DNA of 13,067 nt. Source: Cymbomonas tetramitiformis (lineage: Eukaryota > Chlorophyta > Pyramimonadophyceae > Pyramimonadales > Pyramimonadaceae). How positions within the stretch are numbered: position 1 is the first letter of the stretch; every line of letters starts with the position of its first letter. The position numbers and the translations under genes are program-made. Shown here piece after piece: positions 1 through 7,703 of this stretch. The stretch lies in the NCBI GenBank assembly GCA_001247695.2, contig LGRX02015653.1, positions 17,304 to 30,370 on the forward strand, in the 5' to 3' direction. The notes beneath the pieces were generated by a model. That model saw only the letters and a program-made list of their open reading frames with translations, was not told where the DNA came from and ran no database searches.

Positions 1-321
1 ACCGTGGTATCCTATACAGAGAACTCAGAACAGTGCTGCGCGAGATTGATAGCTACCGGCGTACCGGAGTCCGGATATCCGTAGCGAAGAGCAATGTTGA
101 CCGTTAGATTCAATAAGAATGAGATTCGATTGGTGAGATGCAAGGCGAGGCGCGAAGATCAGCTTCCAATGAATCGTATATTTTTTTCTGAGGATCCGTA
201 AGGCCATGTGTCAGCACCGCCAGCAGTTTTCATTTAGAGGATAGTGGAGTGTGGATCGGGGAATGCTGAGCATCGGATGGTATCATACGCAATCGGAAGT
301 GACTTGTCATTTATTTCTTAC

Positions 322-595
322 CAATGACATTCCGTACAAACGTGAAAAGGATGAGAATCGAATTTCCTACTTGGCACAAATGTAACTCGGCGGTTTGGCC
401 AGCGACCAAGAGTGCAGAGTATGATGCGAACTGGGATGGGTCTCGATAGTCGACACAGCCGTTTTTCGCGTCACACGTCGAAACGGGAGACTTCTTCATA
501 TCCGCTTTGAGGAACCAGATCGTTCCTTGCTGTGCTGAGGATAGGTTTGCAAGACAGGCGATCAACAGGGCAAGTCGATAAACATGCCTGTGCAT
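322..595 (-). CDS. Possible first exon of a divergent secreted-protein gene (partial)
   Basis: Reading leftwards from an ATG at 595-593, the frame starts with a convincing signal peptide: basic MHRHVYR, a hydrophobic core LALLIACLA, and a cleavage-like SSA-QQ. A soluble stretch with Cys residues in STCDAKNGCVDYRDP follows. The frame stays open to a donor-like GTAAGA whose first base is at 321; an earlier possible donor is GTAGGA near 369. Acceptor-like TGCTCAG (about 267) and ATCCTCAG (about 190) lie further left, but I cannot choose the next exon and the gene would run off the window. The ATG lies inside the 5' end of the plus-strand gene, so if both are real the two transcripts overlap head to head. 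The frame could also be accidental. Confidence 0.33.
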
Positions 596-3500
596 TCGAT
601 CATGGCACCCACACAATGCGCGATGGCAAGCACCTCTAAGACCGCAGTGGGGTCTAGAGCCTTCGTTGCTACTCCCCGCAATGCGCCGTGCGCCAAGAAG
701 GTGCAAGCTACCCATAAGGCGACGCCCAAGCGTGGAGCGGTTTTGCGAGCTGTCGCCGAAGACACTACAGAGGTTGATGTGGACGCTGCCAAAGGATACA
801 TTAAGACAGAAGACTTTCCTGCCATGTCTAACATAGAGAGCTATGCCGAGGACACCTCAGTGGGTGGCTCAGAGCAAAGAATTCTGTTTGTCGTTCCCGG
901 CGGAGTAGGAGAAGCCCTTCACTTCCTGCCAATCATCGAGACCGTAGCAAAAGAGTAAGTACTTACGGCCTTTATACAACATCTGTGGATTTCGTTCGGC
1001 CTCCCGTAGATATGGTGTCTTTTTTTGAGCTTGGCGGGCCGAAGTCACACATTTCGATACATGCGCGGAGGACAGCGCGTTGTGTTGCCCTTGCTTCGGA
1101 GCATATGATTCTGTTCCAAGTTCTACAGTATAACTCTCATGTTAAAGTATTTCACTTCGTGAACTATTAAGTTTGTTTTTCGAAACCCCTACCACCACCA
1201 CTGCACCCTGACGCTGCACGGTCTCCTCGGAACATTTCCACTGGATATGTCCCGCCCATTCAGCCTGGTGTAGTGTGGTTTTCTGTTCTCACAAACCCTA
1301 ATCGTGTCGTCCGAGGTTGTGGGAAGTTTCGGCGATGGTTCTGGAGCTCCTAACGAGACTCCTATTTGATCCGAGAGCATCACTCTCTCCGCTCATTTTT
1401 GTCATCAGTGGGAGTTGCTGCTTTGACGCCTTCTATTTAATGTGTTATTTCAGAATCAGTACTGAGCGAGTATCTCAGGGACTAGCATACACGCTTTTGT
1501 GTTTGGGGACCTGGGAAAGAGGAATCCTGCATCAGTTTTTTCGCTCACGTTGAATTAATTGCACAGGAAGGCAGTTCAACTCGACTTGTCTAGCTCTGCA
1601 GCGTTGAAAAGAGCAGCTCGACTCGATTTGTCTAGCTCTGCAGAGTTGGAAAAGGCAGTTCAACTCGATTTGTTTAGCTCTACAGCGTTGAAAAAGGCAG
1701 CTCGACCCGACTTGTCTAGCTAGCTCTGCAGAGTTGAAAAGGGCAGTTCAAATCGCCTTGTCTAGCTCTGCAGCGTTGAAAAGGGCAGCTCAACTCGACT
1801 TGTCTGGCTCTGCAGAGTTGAAAAAGAGAGTTCAACTCGATTTGTCTAGCTCTACAGCGTTGTATAAGGAGCGTTCGGAACAATCGTCTGTTTTTTCTTT
1901 TCTTTTTCGGTACCATAGAATGGCGCGCTTGAGTGCATTCCCATCAACTTGTCGACGCACATGTTTTTTCGCCCGACCTCCGGCTCCGTTTAAGAGCCGG
2001 GCCTTGACATGATTTGAGCGCCTTGCTGATGTCCGGGTGTTCTGCAATCAGTTTGCCCAACGCAGCGCTGGATATCGTCGCTGCTCCCAGAGCTTGCACC
2101 ACCTTCGAGTTGTGCCCCTACGTCCGCAATACTCATCCTTTCGATGTCGAAGGATCGCCTCTTTCCGACGAGGCAACAGATGTGCTCGGTATCTTAAAGG
2201 TTTTGCTCTTGCCTCGCTTCATGCAATAAAGTGTTCTCGATATCATCCGCTCGCGTCCTGTGTGAAAGTGTACGCACACTGCGACCTTTGTTTGAGCCCT
2301 CGGACTGTCACTCCTGCTGTTTGGAAGTGTACCAACGGCTCTGCACTCGGGAATTGGAGCAGACCTATATTTGTCGCACTTTATTCCCCACTATTTTACA
2401 ACACAAAACAGCACACACGGTTTGTCGCCTAGGACGCTGCACGCGTTATTCGTCGTGTCTGTGCTCTAAAATTTGAAGCGAAGTAGTTGGAGCGACAAGT
2501 GCTAAAGGGGTGAACCGCAAGCAAGATCCTTTGCACCTGGATGCATGACACGCGCTTTGTTTCACGCCTATTTCAGGGTGACTACTACACATCCGTGGTA
2601 AGCGCGCTGCCCGCTGGCTTGAACCAAGCCGTGTACTACTGGCTTGCCTCTTCCACGAACTTGGTTGGCTACGTGAAGGACCAGAAGACCGGCTATGCTC
2701 TCGATGCTTTCGCCAAGTTCTTCTTCAACGCGCCGGTGTTTCCCGAAACTGGCGATGTCTCAACGCTCGGCTGCTCCGCATACGATAAGCTCCTGGAGAC
2801 CCTCATGCCAGGTGTGCAGACGCGTCGGGTTGCGTTTTCCCTGTTTCTTGGCGCCGTGTTACGTCTTTCGCAGAAGCCAGAAACACGGGCGGCGCGTTGC
2901 GTCCGTCGTTCCGTCTGCAGCCTTGACCCGAGGTTTCCCCTGCTCTTGTGCAGGGTACGAGAAGGAAGCGGTGAAAGTCGGAGTTCCGCCTGCCGCCGCC
3001 ACGTGGGCAGAGGGTGTGTGTGCCGAGCTCGGCCTCGCTGCAGGTGATTTCTATTTCTGGGTGGCCCTCTTACGAAATCCTTGGGCTGTCCAAGCCTTCC
3101 CCTTTAGCTCCGCGATGATGCCATTTTGCTCCGAGCAGAAGCTTCTTTCAGAGAGCTTAGAGCGCCGTTCTTCGTGTTGCAAGCAGGGCGCCATCGCTTT
3201 ATTGGGCGAAGCATACTTCGCCGTGTCTTGCCCGCGTGCGTGTATTTCCTCAGGTCTTGCCGGTGTGCTGGACTTGCTGTGCGACCCGAGTGCAAGCACT
3301 CTTTTTCTTCTGTTTCTCTGAGCGCGGCGCGGCACTTGTGTTACAGGCCAGTTCGTGCTTGCGCACGGCGTGCCTAGTGACAGCGCGGCGGCCATGAGCA
3401 TGGCCGGTGACACTGCCGGCAGCTCGTTGCCCCTCGAGAGCTGGGCTGAGTTTGCTGCGGTGAGGAGCCTCCCCTTGGCGTGTTGCTCACCTGCATCGCT

Positions 3501-4955
3501 CTGTGCACCCTATTGCTTGCGCGCGGACCCCGGAGCTCTCGAAGCCTCGACGTCGAGGTTTCCAGCAGGAACCTGTGACCGCCTAGCGAGCATATGTGGC
3601 AGAGGCATTCTTTGGCTCGTATTGGATGTGGGGAACAGGCAGGCTCTTGGTATGCTTATGTCGTTTGCTCTGCTTTGCAGCAGTCGGTGCTTTCGGCGCT
3701 GTTCGGCGTGGTGACTGTTTTTTTTGTATCAACGAACCTGGTGGATTGAGGGCGAGTGGCCGGCGGGATGCTTTGCAGTCCTCTAGCATGCCAGTGCTTT
3801 TCGCCACCCCGCGCGAGGATGCCAGTGCAGCCGTTGCGGAGGCGATCCCCGGTGCCAAGGTGGTGATAGCGAATAATCCGTCTAAGGTGCGCACTCTTGC
3901 ATCCTTCTGCAACTGCTTCTGCACCCCGGCTTGTGCCTTTCTGCTCCTGTGCACACGAGAGCGGTGTAACAAAACGCGAGCGCGTCACTGGAGCGTGCGC
4001 CGAGAGCAGCGCAGCAAAGCGTGAGCGCGTCACTGGAGCGTGCGCCGAGATCGTTGGGTGGGGACTATGTTCGTTTCGCGGAACTATGCAGTTTTTGGCG
4101 GTGAACCGCGGAACGGAACGGGCAAAAGATGACACTGAAAGATAGTACCGGTAGCAGCGCATCAGTCCCAGGCGGGGCTCAAAGGGGCCGCCGCACCGCA
4201 GCTCTGGAGAGACGGCAGCCTAAGCCGGTGCCGGATGGGTGGGGGTGCGCTGATTTGGTATCACAGCTTGCTGCCCTCGTGAGTGCCGCCGGCAAGGTGG
4301 CCAGTGCCAACACCGCGGCTGTCCCTCTCGCCGGCTACCTGTCCACGCCGGCAGCCGCTGCCTTCAGCTCATACGAGGTAAGCATGGGAGCGTGATGGTG
4401 AGGCTCGCGCTAGGTGGTGGTGGAGTTGAGAGCCCGAGCCTCGTCGGGTGTTGTGTGGTCCTCTGCCACATTTGTGATGCGTGTTCTCTTCCAGGGGTAC
4501 TGCAAGTCCCGCTGCTACACAGGGACTCCTGCTGTGACCACTCGTTGGCGCTGCGGGTCCCGCCTCGTCAGAGTGGTGTGCTGTTCCCGTTGCGATTGTT
4601 GCATTGGCGCTACCGGTTCTGCCTCGTCTACAGAGGGGCCCCACGGGTCCCACCGTAGAGTGGTGCTGCAGGCCTTGGCGGCACACTGTGCTGTGTGCAC
4701 GCGGACTTAACATACCGCTCGAGACAAAACACTGACTGCTGTTGAAGGTTTCACACTGTGAGGGGATCTCTGCTGGCATCGAAGTCACGTGCTTGTATCA
4801 AAAGGGGGTTTCCTGCAGATCACGGTCTGAGAGAGCAGTTGGCTGGGGCTTTGATACATCAGACGGGCGTCACCTTCACCTCCGCATACACAAATGTTAC
4901 CGCTGTCAGCGGGGCCGACGCAACTGGCAAAGGGCTTGCTGATGCCCTGAACTAG
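584..4955 (+). CDS. Plastid-targeted GT9/heptosyltransferase-like protein, at least 8 exons
   Basis: Proposed exons are 584-954, 2052-2199, 2577-2811, 2954-3043, 3347-3459, 3779-3886, 4267-4377 and a last exon 4819-4955 ending in TAG. All introns are GT...AG, and the first seven exons join in phase to give 392 residues. Residues 1 to about 57 are rich in A, S, T, K and R with almost no acids, and VLRA-VAED looks like an algal transit-peptide cleavage site. The mature part of roughly 340 residues fits family GT9. Residues 100-118 (ILFVVPGGVGE..) match the GT9 N-terminal nucleotide-sugar-fold strand and glycine loop. GQFVLAHG (282-289) matches the central strand. ANTAAVPLAGYLSTP (from 369) sits where GT9 enzymes carry D-[ST]-G-x-x-H followed by a Pro-containing strand; here the Asp and His are absent, so transferase activity is doubtful. 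From memory, plants have a plastid protein family of unknown function with this layout. The ATGs at 584, 602 and 623 are all possible starts; an in-frame TAG at 542-544 bounds the frame. Exon 7 ends in phase 0 but the last exon needs a carried base, so a small exon is missing or there is an indel. Confidence 0.82.
955..2051 (+). other. Intron 1 of the GT9-like gene
   Basis: Donor GTAAGT at 955 and acceptor TGCAATCAG ending at 2051 join GA (exon 1) to T (exon 2), restoring an Asp codon in VAK-D-LPNAALDIVA. At 1097 nt it is the longest intron of this gene. It contains a 42-bp tandem array at about 1567-1860. I see no exon in the rest of it, and the small frames inside it show no coding character. 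Confidence 0.8.
1567..1860 (+). repeat. 42-bp minisatellite, 7 copies, in intron 1
   Basis: The core TCTAGCTCTGCAG recurs every 42 bp (core starts near 1591, 1633, 1675, 1721, 1763, 1805 and 1847). One unit carries a 4-nt TAGC duplication at 1717-1724. Two unit types alternate strictly: GTTCAA with CAGCG, and GCTCGA/GCTCAA with CAGAG. The true repeat is therefore an 84-bp dimer. The period is a multiple of 3, so a 14-residue pattern (KRAVQLDLSSSAAL-like) can be read, but the 4-nt insertion breaks the frame and flanking intron signals argue against translation. On the host sense strand each unit has a pyrimidine-rich stretch ending in CAG. Confidence 0.93.
3978..4050 (+). repeat. 28-bp direct repeat, two copies, in intron 6
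   Basis: A 28-bp segment starting GAGCGCGTCACTGG occurs at 3978-4005 and again at 4023-4050, an offset of 45 bp. It lies between exon 6 (ends 3886) and exon 7 (starts 4267) of the GT9-like gene. It is the smallest of the tandem duplications in this window's introns. Confidence 0.9.
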
Positions 4956-5602
4956 AGGTGCGTGCAGACTGCTTGTGTGATTGTCCTGCTCACTCCCAGG
5001 TTTCTTAGTGTCTTTCTTCGGTGTCTGTGCTCACTTTTGTGACTGCTAGCAGACGTATGTTGTTACTCAACACAAAAAGAAGTTTGTTTTAGTTTTTTTG
5101 CTTCTCTCTGATGCATATTGTGTCTCGGGCCTCAGGGGGTATGGGCAATTCATGAATGCAAATATCTGAATGTTGCATCTTCAAAGTGCAAACCTTTCGA
5201 GCAAGCGTTCTTCAATGCAAGTGTGTGTGTTCGCTACGCTCGTTCATGAATAGCCAATAAATGAATCTGGAATGCATAGAATGCATCACGTGTTGCCTGG
5301 CAAAACGAAGCTGTTTACAAATAGCCAAACAGGGTCATGTAGTATCTACACCGTAATATCATTATGTAATGATTTAAACTTTAGTATATTTATCGCAGAT
5401 ATTTGTGACAATTCTATGATTCTTGGCAATGGGTGTCTGCAGTGAGGTTGCTGATCTTCAAATAATGACATGATTATTCTTGCTTAATGCAGGAGTTTGA
5501 AGTTTGGGGAGTAAATTGAGGGGGCGTATAAAATGCAATCAAATGGGCATGCAAAGTAATTTCCGAACATTAGCCTTATGTTTCTAGTTGACATTCCCTC
5601 GA
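4956..5602 (+). other. 3' flank of the GT9-like gene, AT-rich, no gene seen
   Basis: No convincing coding frame. After the TAG at 4953-4955 the sequence becomes T-rich and then AT-rich. AATAAA occurs at 5256-5261. TGTAA, the usual chlorophyte poly(A) signal, occurs at 5365-5369, about 410 nt past the stop, and is the best candidate for the transcript end. Confidence 0.5.
5365..5369 (+). terminator. Candidate polyadenylation signal TGTAA
   Basis: TGTAA is the characteristic poly(A) signal of green algal nuclear genes. It lies downstream of the GT9-like gene in an AT-rich stretch. The assignment depends on the organism being a chlorophyte; AATAAA at 5256-5261 is the alternative. Confidence 0.35.
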
Positions 5603-5632
5603 AAAGTTGTCAAGATCAAGGTTGACAACTTT
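5603..5632. repeat. Perfect 11-bp inverted repeat with 8-nt loop
   Basis: AAAGTTGTCAA (5603-5613) and TTGACAACTTT (5622-5632) are exact reverse complements around GATCAAGG. A further GTTGAC lies just upstream at 5588-5593. No adjoining gene explains it. Confidence 0.85.
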
Positions 5633-5749
5633 CTTCAATGTATTTTCGGGAAGTCAGAAGTCTTGCCGTGATGTCCGCCTCGCGATGATGTGCTCTGCGA
5701 GATGCATGTCGGCGTGCGATGGCGGATGCGTCCTGATATATGATTGCAG

Positions 5750-5886
5750 ATGCGCAAGCATCGCCAGTCGACGTGATGAAGGTGGCCCATGTCACTCTTA
5801 ATGCGGTGGCGCGTGGCCTCATCAGCGTACCGACAGGCTTTGCGGTGACTGGGGCTGGAGAAAACGTTTCTCATGAGATGGCATAG
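5750..5886 (+). pseudogene. Coding-like fragment with splice acceptor, 44 codons then stop
   Basis: After an acceptor-like ATGATTGCAG ending at 5749 there is an open run of 44 codons. It includes SPVDVMKVAHVTLNAVARG and FAVTGAGENVSHEMA and ends with TAG at 5884-5886. Composition and codon use look coding, unlike the surroundings. No partner exon is evident upstream. It may be an orphan terminal exon, perhaps a distal exon of the GT9-like gene or of an undetected one, or a gene relic. I do not recognise the family. Confidence 0.3.
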
Positions 5887-6172
5887 TATATCCTCCTGGT
5901 CGCCCTTCTCTTCCTCCAATGAGTGGCCCCGCAAATCCTCAATCGTGCTACCGGATCATCGTGCTGATTGCCACAGCCCTGCGAGAGCAAATCAGCACAT
6001 CATGTGCCGCGCGTGCGCACGATCTGTTTGTGTGTTGCACGTCCTTCGGGTGTTGGTGGCACGTCAAGGGGAGCATTGACGTCAAGCTGCCCATTAAACT
6101 CCTCTGTCGGGTGCTTGAACCCGGTCCGCATTTTCGTCGCAAGCGTGGTAATTTTTGTTGCCATCGCCGAAA
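5887..6172. other. Unassigned stretch before the tandem duplication
   Basis: No gene recognised. It contains the 10-bp palindrome TTGACGTCAA at 6076-6085, whose core TGACGTCA is the classical bZIP/CRE-type site. Without a promoter nearby this may be chance. Confidence 0.4.
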
Positions 6173-6868
6173 ATGCTTTTACCACAATTCCGCCAAACAA
6201 ACAAACAACATAAAACGATGAACGCTGTCGTTTCCTTAAAGGGCAATAGCGAAAGTAGAGGGTTGGTTTTCAAATTCCGATGCCGTAAGCATTCTGTCAA
6301 GCTTTGTAGTAAGTCAGAGTGTAATTAAACTCTATCTAGATTTAAAACAACATTATGTATCCTAACCTGCCTTCGTGCATACTATCGTATACCACATATA
6401 TATATGTATGCCTGTGGGGTACCGCATGATCTACCATGGATACAGAGGGCAACACGTCGTTGGATTTCCCGGGCAGTCAGGGATTTAAGATTTAACGGTT
6501 GGCAAAGTCATTGTCAAAAGGCTGCACCCACAAAAACATGCTTTTACCACAATTCCGCCAAACAAACACACAACATTAAACGGTGAACGCTGTCGTTTCC
6601 TTAAAGGGTAATAGCGAAAGTAGAGGGTTGGGTTTCAAATTCCGATGCCGCAAGCATTCTGTCTAGATTCGAAACAACATTATGTATCCTAACCTGCCTT
6701 CGTGTATACTATCGTATACCATATATATATATATATGTATGCCTGTGGGGTACCGCATGATCTACCATGGACACATAGGGCAACACTTCGTTGGATTTCC
6801 CGGGCAGTCAGGGATTTAAGATTTAACGGTTGGCAAAGTCATTGTCAAAAGGCTGCACCCACAAAAAC
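6173..6868. repeat. Tandem segmental duplication, about 365 + 331 bp
   Basis: Both copies start ATGCTTTTACCACAATTCCG and end GGCTGCACCCACAAAAAC. Copy 1 is 6173-6537 and copy 2 is 6538-6868, directly abutting. They are nearly identical apart from a few substitutions, a deletion of roughly 36 nt in copy 2 (copy 1 has the extra AGCTTTGTAGTAAGTCAGAG region near 6300-6340), and a longer AT microsatellite in copy 2 (6720-6737) than in copy 1 (6395-6406). No coding frame spans it and no transposon termini or target-site duplication are evident. Confidence 0.93.
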
Positions 6869-7118
6869 ACGCACCTAGCGGCGCGGGCCACCAAGCGCAT
6901 TATACCGTAGTCCGACCATCACTGCAAATGTGGCCTCAACAAACGGGAACAATGCGCGCGGGTGACGTGGAAACACGTTCAACAGTCCAGGAGCAGCCAA
7001 GAACTGCTTTCGCTCAATACACAGGGTAGGCCCGCGCGATTCGCAACGAGGCGTCCACTCTCATAGAAGTGCTCACAGGGCCACTCAAAGGGCGCTTGGT
7101 TTTTAGTGATTCTTAGTG
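6869..7118. other. Unassigned spacer
   Basis: No coding frame, RNA gene or repeat recognised. The stretch ends in a short direct repeat, TTAGTGATTCTTAGTGATT, just before the hairpin cluster. Confidence 0.4.
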
Positions 7119-7189
7119 ATTGTTTGATACTTATAGGGAACAGTCAAGTTGTCAAACAATTGAGCAGTCTAAACTGCTAAGTTAGCAGT
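7119..7189. repeat. Cluster of hairpins with competing arms
   Basis: ATTGTTTGA (7119-7127) pairs exactly with TCAAACAAT (7152-7160). Immediately after, AGCAGT (7163-7168), ACTGCT (7173-7178) and AGCAGT (7184-7189) form two alternative stems that share the middle arm. The second stem is the 17-nt palindrome ACTGCTAA-G-TTAGCAGT (7173-7189). The cluster lies just beyond the candidate TGTAA of the minus-strand gene (7201-7197). Confidence 0.75.
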
Positions 7190-7196
7190 GTAGGCG

Positions 7197-7201
7197 TTAC
7201 A
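7197..7201 (-). terminator. Candidate polyadenylation signal TGTAA for the minus-strand gene
   Basis: TTACA on the plus strand reads TGTAA on the minus strand. It is the first such site I find downstream of the stop at 7704, about 500 nt away, which would imply a long 3' UTR or an undetected further exon between 7249 and 7533. Confidence 0.25.
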
Positions 7202-7248
7202 TTACTTCGCTGACGGATGGTCATCTCAGTATCTGAGCAAGTCCTGCC

Positions 7249-7703
7249 TCATACTATGCCCCCATATATCTTGAGATTTCCTATGACCCGTGCCACGACC
7301 TTATACTGCGCCCCATGTTGCAAGCGTGCTCCACCTCGGCTCGGGGTTGGCCCTTGCGGCAACGAATTGCAGCAACGCCGACGTGCCGGCCACCTATTCA
7401 GAGCCGAAGTGGCGGCAATGTACAGCCCTTTGGCGCATTGCGCAGGGGAGCGCAAAATGAGAAATGCCATGTGACGGCCAGCATCTTCACGAACACGACC
7501 AGGCAGGGCGCGGTACAAGCTACCACCCGCCATCCAGGAAGCCGGTTATTCATTCGCCGGATGCTCAGACGTGCAGGGTTGAAGTGAATCTGCCGCCCTT
7601 TAGCCGAATCTGCGCAGCTCCACTCCCGCCATGCGCCCCCACCATGTCCGCTCAGCGCGCGTGTGCTGGCATCTCATCGCTCCGAGCTATAGTCGTTCGC
7701 GGT
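7249..7703 (-). other. Probable 3' UTR or downstream exon region of the minus-strand gene
   Basis: GC-rich sequence without a recognised gene. A minus-strand frame from 7533 to 7249 is open (for example GKGLYIAATSALN-like in its middle and QYKVVARVIGNLKIYGGIV at its end) and could be an additional terminal exon. I see no clear acceptor that links it in phase, so it is not called. Confidence 0.25.

Noticed and set aside
1734..2012. Repeat protein encoded by the 42-bp array
   Set aside because: The array lies inside intron 1, a 4-nt insertion breaks the frame, and exons on both sides join in phase without it.
6395..6737. TATA-box promoter at the TATATATA runs
   Set aside because: They are AT microsatellites of different length in the two duplicated copies, and no gene starts downstream on either strand.
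6173..6868. LTR retrotransposon with two terminal repeats
   Set aside because: The two copies abut with no internal region, and no reverse transcriptase or integrase motif, primer-binding site or target-site duplication is visible.
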